64,000 bases of DNA from Lonicera japonica. Its lineage: Eukaryota > Streptophyta > Magnoliopsida > Dipsacales > Caprifoliaceae. The notes under the pieces were generated by a model. It saw nothing but the letters and a program-made list of their open reading frames with translations, searched no databases and was not told the DNA's origin. Within the stretch, counting starts at the first letter, position 1; the number at the start of each line of letters is the position of its first letter. The stretch is taken from contig CM038468.1 in the NCBI GenBank assembly GCA_021464415.1, positions 3,844,001 through 3,908,000 of the forward strand, in the 5' to 3' direction. Below are positions 1 to 10,069 of this stretch, piece after piece. The position numbers and the translations under genes were made by a program.

Positions 1-2360
1 TTCTCATTCGGAGAGCTTCATAATGCAATAGCACTCTTTATTGGTCATATTAGCCTCCTTCCACTCACTTGAGTGTTCGTTTAGTGATTCGAGTGATTCG
101 GATCAAAACCGAGGCGATAATCGAGTATTTCCACTTTCCGCGATTCGTCAATTTTTGGCCAACTTTGAGAGGCCATAACTTCTCCATCCGATGTCCAAAT
201 GACTCTTTGTTTTCGGCCATGTCTTCATTTCTTTTCCCTCTACAACTTTCGTGTTTGGGCCGAGTCGAGATTCAACCATTTCTAGGTCCGTTTGGGGCTC
301 AGAAAGTCATTTGCTGTTGCAGTGACTTCCATGATCGATCATGGAAGAGTCATGATCAATCATGGTCCTCCAGAAGAGTTCTAGAAGGTTTCATGATCGA
401 TCATGGGGGACATGGTTCACCTGTAAGTCGGTTTTGAGCATTTTTAACCCGTTTTTAAGTCATTTAACACCCTTACAACCCCATTTTTGAGAATCCAACG
501 TATAGAGGGAGTAAGGGAGAGTCTAGAGAACTCTAGAGAGAGAGAGACTAGAGATTATACACATCTCTCATATCCCATCCAAGATTTGAGTTCCGAATCG
601 TTTTCTTCTTCACTATTCATTATCTTTCTCGTTTTCTTCCTCCGTTGGAGCTTGCGTTGGAGCTAGGGCTTGGACAGTACAACTTCTACGCTTCATTAAC
701 TTGAAGAATCGGCTTGTCTAAGGTGGGGACACTAGTACTAAAACTTGTTTTTCAATGTTTGATTGGTGAATTAGAGTCTTGCACTCAACTTGGGGATTTT
801 GAGCAAAATCATGTGTTGTTTGCATCTCTTGGGGATTGGGCTAGATAATTCTTAGATTAGTGATAGATATTGATATATTATCACTCCTACAACGTGATAA
901 ATCATCTAGTTTCACGATTTAGCAAGCGTTCCTAGACATTCATGTGAAACAAACTCCGTAACTATCTGTATGACTTATAAATTAGGATTTTTAGGTCTTG
1001 TGCTTATAAATGGATGATTATGGGTTATTAATGGTAGTGTTTGTACATAAAACCCTCTAGGGAGGATTAATACGCAATAACCCCTAAGCTTAGCACCTTG
1101 TATGGAATATGGTTATCACTAGCAATGAATGTACAACCCTTGTACACTCTAACAGCGTAGAGAACATACTTTGGTGGGGCGTGGATTGCCTCGGTCATGT
1201 ATATGAACGTCTAGGTGAGTTGTATTAATATGCCGGGTGAACTAGAGATAGGCTAATAGATACTTGGCTTAATGATATAGCGAGTGAATCATTATGGAAC
1301 ATATACGGCCTTAGTTTAATAAACGTATCATATGATGAGGTGTATAATGCGATTACCGAACCAATTGGCCTTATAATGAGAATAATCACTTGACGATAAA
1401 CATATGGAGTATATGAGTGACGAAGATACGCTTGTAGAAATGATTAACGATAAAGTGGAAAGCATTATTAGCTATTGGCCATAGAAACCTGGTATACGAG
1501 TGTGAGTATGTGGTTTGATTGTGAGGATGAAATAGTGATAAAGCCTTGTAGGTGGCCAAGTATGGAATCCATAATGTACTATGATTAAAGAGAAAATAGT
1601 AGATACTTGGTCAATTGTCATAATTTATGGTATAGGCACCGAATAGCATAGTATAGCCTTGAGTTACACTTGAGAACGGATTGAAGTAGGTTTATACCCT
1701 CGATTCCCTAGTACTGTGAGATCGACTTAGGGTATTCCAAGGAAAATCTAAGGATGGAATAGGTTGATAGGATAGTCAGCGTTTTGGTGACTAGGATAGG
1801 ATTCCTAGTGGGAATTGCACGCTCGGGTGTGTGTGTTGCATTACATTGCATGGTTTTCAAACTACTGCATTGATGTAAAACAATTATTTTCTATATAAAC
1901 CTATATAGTTCCCACTGAGCCCGGATTTGGCTCACCCCGTTTTCTAAACAGTTTTGCAGGTTAAGCATCGGGGATTGGCGCATGGTCTACGAGTCTAGTA
2001 GCCTCTGATGTCCTAAATATTTTGTAGTCCTTGAACTAAGGACTTGGTTGTATATAATCTTTTGTTGCATTAAACTCTTTGTAATTATGTATGGACTTTA
2101 CAATTATTTTGAGTAATGAACTATGGATTTGTATAAACGGTTTATATATTTATATGCGAAGTTGAATGTGATTGTGTTTGTGTAAATGTGCTTTGTAAAC
2201 CTCACGGGTTCTATTTTTATTCAAATAAACTCCACATACCGAGCATGTGTAAAACTGGACATTTGTGATTTTTATATTTTAAACCCGGCGTCGTGCACGG
2301 CATTTGTGATTAACCGGGTCCCGGAGGTGAAAATCTCAGAACGAGATTCGGGGCGTCACA
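1..2360 (+). repeat. 5' LTR of Tekay-like element A (cut by window start)
   Basis: This stretch matches 4017-7326 almost throughout, so it is the left LTR of a pair. About 72 bases of its 5' end lie outside the window (the right copy starts TGTAACATCCCG at 3945). It ends in GGGGCGTCACA directly before a primer binding site. Relative to the right copy it lacks one 916-bp block (junction near 1451) and a block of about 26 bp near 2264. Substitutions cluster in the first 400 bases, while 1980-2190 is nearly identical to its partner. Scattered short ORFs inside it are not supported as genes. Confidence 0.9.
329..406. repeat. Triplicated palindrome module in LTR A
   Basis: The palindrome CCATGATCGATCATGG occurs at 329-344, again at 351-365 with one mismatch (CAATC for CGATC) and again at 392-406. 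The right LTR keeps the same trio at 4345-4360, 4367-4381 and 4408-4422, all three with the intact core. The module lies between a box reading GAGAGGCCATAACTTC and a purine-rich GAGAGAGAGAGA stretch. A cis-regulatory role is inference only. Confidence 0.75.
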
Positions 2361-2363
2361 AGT

Positions 2364-2376
2364 TGGTATCAGAGGT
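2364..2376 (+). promoter_or_regulatory. Primer binding site, initiator tRNA-Met type
   Basis: TGGTATCAGAGGT starts four bases after the LTR end at 2360. TGGTATCAGAG is the complement of the 3' end of plant initiator tRNA-Met and is the usual primer site in many plant Ty3/gypsy and copia elements. Its place sets the LTR boundary and the + orientation of element A. Confidence 0.9.
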
Positions 2377-2535
2377 ATAGGTTCGATTATCTTCGCGAAG
2401 TTTATGGGTAGTTATACATTTAGAGTGAGCGTTACGGGAGTGTCTTGTTGAGTAGCGATTTGTTTCGTGTAAGGGGTCGTCCATATGTATATTACACCCT
2501 TATCTTTTGTTCATCATGCGTATTTCTCTTTCAGG

Positions 2536-3054
2536 ATGACTTCTTCTAGTGACGTAAACGTTACTTCTCCATCTACCATGAGTGTCGGTGTTGGTACTGA
2601 CTCTGCCTTGGGAATGGTAGAGAACGTTGATAGGGCAGTTCAAACCGACGAGTTTGAGATCATTTCTTTTGATTCGTACATCACTAGGGATGAGCATAGG
2701 TCTTTAGCGCATGCGTGCATTAATTACGGGTCATCTGAGCATGTGATGGAGCATTGCCCTTTTAGGACGAGTGGTTCTGTACGGGTTGGGAGTGGTGGAG
2801 CTCCGTTAGCTAAGCGTTGTCATCGAGAGCCGATTGTGGTAACCACTAAGGTTTCTCCACCCGTATCTATACCGATCGAGTCTACACCAATGGGTCCTAG
2901 AACTGGTTGCTTCATTTGCCATAGCCCCGATCAGTATTATAAGGATTATCCTAGGCATGGAGAGAGGCGTCTGTTCAGAGTGGCGCAGCGGAAGCGTAGT
3001 GGAGCTAGTGATTCGGGAACTAGCAGGTCGTCGAGTGCACGTCCTCATGGTTAG
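2536..3054 (+). CDS. Gag-like ORF with two degenerate zinc knuckles
   Basis: The frame is open from 2485, but the ATG at 2536 is preferred because the residues after it are Ser/Thr-rich and typical of a gag N terminus; it encodes 172 residues. Two zinc-knuckle-like motifs are visible. The first reads C-x2-Y-x4-H-x4-C (ACINYGSSEHVMEHC), with Tyr in place of the second Cys. The second reads C-x2-C-x4-Q-x4-Y (CFICHSPDQYYKDY), with the His and last Cys lost. The basic C terminus (RRLFRVAQRKRS) fits nucleic-acid binding. The capsid domain of normal gag is not recognisable, so this is a gag remnant or a much altered gag. The frame has no stop despite the motif losses. Function is not established. 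Confidence 0.5.
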   Translation: MTSSSDVNVTSPSTMSVGVGTDSALGMVENVDRAVQTDEFEIISFDSYITRDEHRSLAHACINYGSSEHVMEHCPFRTSGSVRVGSGGAPLAKRCHREPIVVTTKVSPPVSIPIESTPMGPRTGCFICHSPDQYYKDYPRHGERRLFRVAQRKRSGASDSGTSRSSSARPHG

Positions 3055-3913
3055 GGTAAGTCTTGGGAATAGGTAATCCCTCTTCATTCCATTCTTTTTG
3101 TATCGATTACTTTCATAAACTGCTTCGTACTAGCCATATTATAACTATGTTGTTTCCTTTGAATCCATTGTCTTTCTTGAAATTTGATTTGTACTCGGGA
3201 TAAGTTTTGTCATCAAGTTAGGAATAGGCGATTGCTGAGTTATACTTTAGTCAGCCGAATGGCCAACGGATGACTAAATTATAAATCAACGATCTTCTAT
3301 CGCCAACGGAAAGTAAAACGTGGCTTACTATTGTTAGTGGACAATTAATCCCACTTCCCGTGTTGACTTTATGCGTTCTTTGATTTCAATAGGTGAACCT
3401 CGAGTTTGATTAGCTTTTTTTTCTTTGAGTAATTCATGTAACGCGATTGCTGTCGTTTTCCCGAGTATGGTTAGACTTGTATTCATAGGAAACTAGGATG
3501 TGATACATATCCTTTTGACGTGATTATGATTGTGGATCCTCTTTGAGGGCTTTGATCATTTTAGTTGTGACTTGATGTGTTGGATTTATGGATACGCTAT
3601 ATCTATCTTATCCATTTTGGTTTAGCATTCTAATTTGCTTGGGAGTTGTTTATTGTTTCTGTGTTAGCGAAGGGTCTTGTGCCTCACCATGCGGATATAC
3701 TGTACTGATGATATCCTCTTGAGAGTGTGCGAGGGATTTCTAGCCTGGTATTATGTTTCCTTGTCATTTGAGGAGGTGGTGCCTCCTACTGTGAGCTATA
3801 GATTTGATTTTGTTTCGTTTATAGTCGCGGTTTCTCCTTTTTAAGGAGGGGGAGACTTAGTGCCAGTCCAGTACTTGTGCATTCTCTTATTTTGTACTCC
3901 TCCTATTAAATTT

Positions 3914-3944
3914 CGAGGACGAAATTTGTTTAAGGAGGGGAGGT
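3914..3944 (+). promoter_or_regulatory. Polypurine tract of element A
   Basis: TTTAAGGAGGGGAGGT lies directly before the right LTR, which starts at 3945 with TGTAACATCCC. Just upstream is CGAGGACGAAATTTG, a sequence often found at the end of pol in Tekay/Del elements. Together they fix the element's 3' end. Confidence 0.8.
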
Positions 3945-6900
3945 TGTAACATCCCGTTCTTTTGTTTCCTCGTAGTTACTTTCATTCGTCCGCTTAATTC
4001 ACCTCGGGTGGCGAATTTCTCATTCGGAGAGCTTTGTAATGCTCTACCACTCTTTATTGGTCATATTAGCCTCCTTCCACTCACTTGAGTGTTCGTTTAG
4101 TGATTCGAGCGGTTCAGATCAAAACCGAGGCGATAATCGCATATTTCAACTTTTCGCGATTCATCAATTTCTGGCCAACTTTGAGAGGCCATAACTTCTT
4201 CATCCGATGTCCAAATGACATTCCGTTTTTGGCCACGTCTTCATTTCTTTTCCCTCTACAACTTTCGTGTTTGGGCCGAGTCAAGATTCAACCATTTCTA
4301 GGTCCGTTTAGGGCTCAGAAAGTCATGTGCTGTTGCAGTGACTTCCATGATCGATCATGGAATGGTCATGATCGATCATGGTCCTCCAGAAGAGTTCTAA
4401 AAGGGTTCATGATCGATCATGGGGGATCATGGTTCACCTGTAAGTCGGTTTTGAGCGTTTTTAACCCGTTTTTAAGTCATTTAACACCCCTACAACCCCA
4501 CTTTCGGGCATCCAACGTAGAGAGGGAGTAAGGGAGAGTCTAGAGAGCTCTAGAGAGAGAGAGAGAGAGACTAAATATTATACATATCTCTCATCTCCCA
4601 TCCAAGATTTGAGTTCCGAATCGTTTTCTTCTTCACTATTCATTATCTTTCTCGCTTTCTTCCTCCGTTGGAGCTTGCGTTGGAGCTAGGGCTTGGGCGG
4701 TACAACTTCTACGCTTCATTAACTTGAAGATTCAGCTTGTCTAAGGTGGGGACACTAGTACTAAAACTTATTTTTCAATGTTTGATTGGTGAATTAGAGT
4801 CTTGCACTCAACTTGGGGATTTTGAGCAAAATCATGTGTTGTTTGCATTTCTTGGGGATTGGGCTAGATAATTCTTAGATTAGTGATAGATATTGATAGA
4901 TTATCACTCCTACAACATGATTAATCATCTAGTTTCACGATTTAGCAAGCGTTCCTAGAGATTCATGTGAAACCAACTCCGTAACTATCCGTATGACTTA
5001 TAAATTAGGATTTTTAGGTCTTGTGCTTATAAATGGATGATTATGGGTTATTAATGGTAGTGTTTGTACATAAAACCCGCTAGGGCGGATTAATACGCAA
5101 TAACCCCTAAGCTTAGCACCTTGTATGGAATATGGTTATCACTAGCAATGAACGTACAACCCTTGTACACTCTAACAGCGTAGAGAACATACTTTGGTGG
5201 GCCGTGGATTGCCTCGGTCATGTATATGAACATCTAGGTGAGTTGTATTAATATGTCGGGTGAACTAGAGATAGGCTAATAGATACTTGGCTTAATGATA
5301 TAGCTAGTGAATCGTTATGGAACACATACGGCCTTAGTTTAATACACGTATCATATGATGAGGTGTATAATGCGATTACCAAACCAATTGGCCTTATAAT
5401 GAGAATAATCACTTGACGATAAACATATGGAGTATATGAGTGACGAAGATACGCTTGTAGAAATGATTAACGATGATGTTAATGATGATAAATGGACAGT
5501 GGGCGATTATATGATTATATGTATGACGATGAGCCATATGTGTGATGTATGATTATTGATGATGATGATATTCATTGTGGGAAATGAATAAATATGATGC
5601 TTGTTACTGTGATCACACATATGGGCTGGATATGATGATTTACCGAGCACCGGGTAGCTCCCCGTGACTCGAAGGAGGGCCGCCTATTGCCGCCCATGGG
5701 TGAAAAGGCCCTAAACCGTGCACGGGAAAATGAAGTCGGTGACTCCGCCGGTGGTTGTGTTGCCCACAAAGGAGAGCCCACTCTTTGTATTTTGCCTTCC
5801 CACAGGACTATGTGTTCTGGGCTATAGTGTTTCCCTGGCTGCGGAGCAGGTCCCGTGTGCCACTACCTACCCAAATGGTAAGTCCCCGGGAGGTAGTTGG
5901 GCTACTAATGGTCATCACTCTACTAGGGTATCGCCTGGTGTAGTTTCTCTAGGGTGTCGTGGAAGCTTGTATGGGCGTTCACCTCGTTAACTATTCGGAG
6001 TGTTGTTCCCAGGGAAAGTGACCGTCGCGTGGGCTATCTCCGAATGACCTACTTGGAGAACCAAATCCCTAAGCCACCACCTCACCTAGAGGATACATGG
6101 ACAAGAACTTTGGATCCTTCGGGACTCGCTGGATTCTATGTTCTGGGCCTGGTCAGACCAAGGGGTGAAACCGAGGCATTATACAGGAGATACGATACGG
6201 ATCAATGTGTTGTGAATGTGAATTGTTTATATTATCATTATTATTGTATCGTATCATATCTTGTATGGCATGGTTGATTATATATTGCCTCGAACAAGTG
6301 TACCTTTAGTAAGAACAATGATACAGACACTATCGTAAAGAACATAATATACATAGGACAACGTTGGCCACTCATAATGTACTAACAGATAAAGTGGAAA
6401 GCATTATTAGCTATTGGCCATAGAAACCTGGTATACGAGTGTGAGTATGTGGTTTGATTGTGAGGACAAAATAGTGATAAAGCCTTGTAGGTGGCCAAGT
6501 ATGGAATCCATAATGTACTATGATTAAAGAGAAAACAGTAGATATTAGGCCAATTGTCATAATTTATGGTATAGGCACCGAATAGCATAATATAGCCTTA
6601 AGTTACACTTGAGAACGGATTGAAGTAGGTTTATACCCTCGATTCCCTAGTACTGTGAGATCGACTTAGGGTATTCTAAGGGAAATCTAAGGATGGAATA
6701 GGTTGATAGGATAGTCAGCGTTTTGGTGACTAGGATAGGATTCCTAGTGGGAATTGCACGCTCGGGTGTGTGTGTGTTGCATTGCATTGCATGGTTTTCA
6801 AACTACTGCATTGACGTAAAACCATTATTTTTTATATAAACCTATATAGTTCCCACTGAGCCCGGATTTGGCTCACCCCGTTTTCTAAACAGTTTTGCAG

Positions 6901-7326
6901 GTTAAGCATCGGGGATTGGCGCATGGTCTACGAGTCTAGTAGCCTCTGATGTCCTAAATATTTTGTAGTCCTTGAACTAAGGACTTGGTTGTATATAATC
7001 TTTTGTTGCATTAAACTCTTTGTAATTATGTATGGACTTTACAATTATTTTGAGTAATGAACTATGGATTTGTATAAACGGTTTATATATTTATATGCGA
7101 AGTTGAATGTGATTGTGTTTGTGTAAATGTGCTTTGTAAACCTCACGGGTTCTGTTTTTATTCAAATAAACTCCACATACCGAGCATGTGTAAAACTGGA
7201 CATTTTATTTAAGAAAAGTTTTCAAAGGTCATGATTTTTATATTTTAAACCCGCCGTCGCGCACAGCATCCGTGATTAACCGGGTCCCGGAGGTGAAAAT
7301 CTCAGAACGAGATTCGGGGCGTCACA
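3945..7326 (+). repeat. 3' LTR of element A (3382 bp, complete)
   Basis: It starts TGTAACATCCCG and ends GGGGCGTCACA at 7326, followed by A-rich flank. It holds the triplicated palindrome near 4345-4422, a box shared with other LTRs here around 6851-6905 (CCCACTGAGCCCGGATTTGG ... CAGTTTTGCAGG), and the 916-bp block 5475-6390 missing from the left copy. The target duplication cannot be tested because the left flank is outside the window. Confidence 0.9.
5475..6390 (+). other. 916-bp LTR block absent from the 5' LTR
   Basis: The left LTR reads AACGATAAAGTGG at the point where this copy has AACGAT, 916 extra bases, then AAAGTGG. The junction shares GAT, a short microhomology. The block carries the CCGTGCACGG and GGGTGAAA-GGCC boxes that recur in other LTRs of the window (near 13060, 18380 and 52050), so it is ancestral and was deleted from the left copy, not inserted here. 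ORFs within it are chance frames. Confidence 0.8.
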
Positions 7327-9665
7327 AAAATAATAAAAAAGCTATATGTATACCATATGCATTTAAGTAGAACTTATCTCAAATGCCATGAAAATATAGT
7401 AAGTGCAATGCACGCTAAGTGCTATCCCAACCCAGTGAATAAAATGAATCCGTATAACCAAAATACAGTACGGAAGGAAATACCACCAAAGTATATTCAT
7501 ATAAAAAGTAGGCACTTGTTATATACCATCGTATGATACTTGCTGCTTTGTCCATCCACAGGACATGTGTAACTTGTAGCTTGAGTCTATCCCAGTTACG
7601 TTCTGTCCATGGGAACAATAACGTAACTGGTAGTTCGGACTTGTCCCAGTTACGTTCCTTCCACAAGAACAATAGTAATATGGCTGCAATAGCCAAGTCC
7701 TCCCATAGGATGTAATAGGTCAACTAGGTATAATTGTCTGCTATGTACAGTATGGCTCCCATAGCCAAGTCCTCCCATAGGACACCTAGTGACAAGCCCG
7801 CCATAGGTTAATGTATAATGATAATCACATTTAAGCAACTAAAGTGTCATATCCAACTGGTATAACGATAGTGCATGATAAAGGTAAAACCATTAATAAA
7901 TCTCAAAACCATAATGATATATAAAAACTAGTAATAATCCCATCCATAGGAAAAAATATAACAAGCTTCCATAGGTTTAGAAATCCCATTAAATAGCGAA
8001 GTAGTAGTAAAGTTCCATTCTTAACAAAAAAAAGTAATAAACTAACCATTAGCGTTCATGTGTTCAAGATGTCATTACCATATGATATCTAAAGAAAATC
8101 TCAACAAATATCATTTCATAAGTTCTAGTACCCAATATACAAGACAAACCCATAATTGTTACTTTTTACAAACATACACGCATATATCCGTAATTTAAAA
8201 AAGTGTGGGTTTAAGCCATTTTATACCAATCATGTGTAATATTCATATGGTAGTCATATAAATGTTTTTTGGAAACAATTTCCATCTTAAAATCCACATC
8301 AAATCCATCTATAATGGTGTACAACTAGTATTACGAAACTATTTACATTATGGTGGGTTTTAGGTCCAAGTATGTGAAACTATAACATGCAAGTGGGGAT
8401 TTTGGCTTGATCATGAAATTAAGGTGGAATTAAGTGTTTATACATCAAAAGAAATCATAAATTGTAATCCCAAACGTGTGCATGCAAGCCAATCACTATC
8501 TATACCAAAATCACCAATTTACTAGTAATAAGAACATGCAACAAGCAATACTTTAAAAAATAAGTTTAATACTAGTGTTCCCACCTCAATGATGCTCTAT
8601 CCACAAGATTAAAGTGATTTGAAGTGATAAATAAATGCTGGACCAGAGCACTCTTCTAGAATTCCAAAGCTTCAAGTGGTGGAAAGCAAGGGGTGATGGC
8701 GAAGTAGATTTGATGACCAAATCTTGATCCAAAGTGTAAAACCCCTACAATCCACCGACAATTCTCCCATTTATCTTTTTAGAAATTGTCTTAGATGTTT
8801 TTGAGAGTTCCATGGTCAACTTCTCTTGATAAAGGGGTAAAAATGAATAAAAAGGGGTCAAAATGGGTCAAACCCGATTGATAAAACTTTCTGATGCACT
8901 GTTCTTATTTTAGGCATAACTTTTTACTTAGGAATCCGATTGATGCACCATTTTTTTATTAATTAAATATAACTCAAATATCTACAACTTTTATCTCTGG
9001 AGATTTTTTTAAATTCCCAAGAGATTGGTACCAAAAATTCAGTGAAATTACAGGTCTGCCATATAATGCAAATTGTTACCGATGCACCAAGCTAGTTCTA
9101 TCATCAACTTTGCAATAAGTTTTAACCTTCCTAAACATTGATTTGGGATTAAATTCTCAAATAAAATTTGAAAAGGTATCAAATATATTCTTACCGGTTC
9201 AACCGGTGAGTCATTTGGAGTTCGGATGAAGAAGTTATAGTCTTCCAAAATTGGATAAAAACTCATTTTGCCGAAACTAGATTTTTGACCGCCAACTTAT
9301 CGAATTCAATTACGGATATCCGAAATTCGTTTCAACCATAGAATTACATAAAAAATCACTAATATGACTTTTGAAAGGTGTTTAATTGATTAAAACACCC
9401 CTTAAAGTAAGAATGACTACTTAATACGGTTTCCTTGTCAGTAAAAAGCCAAAAGTGAGGTTTGAGTAACCAAAACTCATTCGGGCCATCCGAATTGCAT
9501 TATGACCATGCATGCAAATGTAAATATGCTATTGAAACATATTGGATGTGTTCAAACCATAAAAATTGTCCTGGTCCAAAATTTCACCACCCAAAACCTC
9601 TCATAAGGAAGAGGGTTAGGCTAGTACTGAAGCGTTACCAAATGATTAGAGTATAGGTTGTTACA
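7327..9665 (-). repeat. Minus-strand Tekay-like LTR remnant
   Basis: The right edge reads GGTTGTTACA at 9665, so the minus strand begins TGTAACAACC, the start expected of this LTR group. The stretch 8890-9050 resembles 19500-19650 and 54180-54310, which lie in two other minus-strand LTRs (shared CATAACTTxTTACTxxGxAxTCCGATT box and a following ACAACTT). The left part is cut where element A ends, so the rest may lie beyond element A, outside the window. A 20-base piece (AGCCAAGTCCTCCCATAGGA) occurs twice, near 7692 and 7760. No protein gene is supported. Confidence 0.6.
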
Positions 9666-10053
9666 GTTAATGCTTTGATCGTATTTATGAATTTTTGGCT
9701 TCCGGATCAATTTGTAATGGTCCTTGTTGATGATATCTTCATTTACATTCGTTTTGAGGCCGAGCAAAAGAGCCATTCTCATACTGCTCTTCAGTTAGTT
9801 AGGAATCGCAACATGACAGGGAAGATCAATGTGTATACGAAAAATTTTCAAAAGTCGAGTACATCTATGTTTTAGCTTCAGAGACTAGTATTATGGTTTT
9901 AATGGAATTATTCTACTCTGCTCAATAATTAAGGTGAAGAGCAGGTTCGTTTTCGAACTGAAATCCTCTTACTTTCCTTTGAGTCAAGTGTGGAGACCAA
10001 AGCGGTACGCCGAATCCAAAGCCATCGTTAATGTTGTTTGATTGTCAATCCTT
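9666..10053 (+). pseudogene. Ty3/gypsy reverse transcriptase fragment
   Basis: The frame from 9669 to about 9800 encodes residues ending in DQFVMVLVDDIFIYIR, which matches the catalytic block of Ty3/gypsy reverse transcriptase (usually DQFVVVFIDDILVYS), with VDD in the YxDD position. The upstream RT part is missing because the LTR remnant ends at 9665 directly against it. Downstream the match fades by about 9850, and 9876-10053 has no recognisable domain. The polypurine tract at 10054 suggests it is the internal region of the element whose 3' LTR follows. Confidence 0.65.
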
Positions 10054-10069
10054 TAAGGAGGGGAGTTGG
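10052..10069 (+). promoter_or_regulatory. Polypurine tract before LTR D
   Basis: TTTAAGGAGGGGAG is the same tract as in element A (3931-3943). What follows at 10070 (TGTTTGACCTCATCGGGTGA) partly matches the start of LTR A (ACCTCGGGTGGCGAATTT), so an LTR begins here, with its first bases altered. Confidence 0.6.

Larger units (their letters stand above)
2361..3944 (+). mobile_element. Internal region of non-autonomous Tekay-like element A
   Basis: Only about 1.6 kb separates the two LTRs, against several kilobases of gag-pol in autonomous relatives. It holds the primer site, one gag-like ORF, no recognisable protease, reverse transcriptase or integrase, and a polypurine tract. The last bases before the tract (TTTCGAGGACGAAATTTG) resemble the end of pol in Tekay/Del chromoviruses, so this is probably a deletion derivative that must rely on proteins supplied in trans. 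About 3060-3900 shows no protein match I can recognise. Confidence 0.85.

Noticed and set aside
69..437. Paired ORFs in both LTRs of element A (69-437 and 4085-4531), similar in sequence.
   Set aside because: They are similar only because the LTRs are copies. The frame crosses the palindrome module, shows no domain, and the two versions end in different places.
5718..6277. Overlapping 60- to 107-codon frames in LTR A.
   Set aside because: They fall in the non-coding 916-bp LTR block and none shows a domain or a conserved frame in related LTRs.
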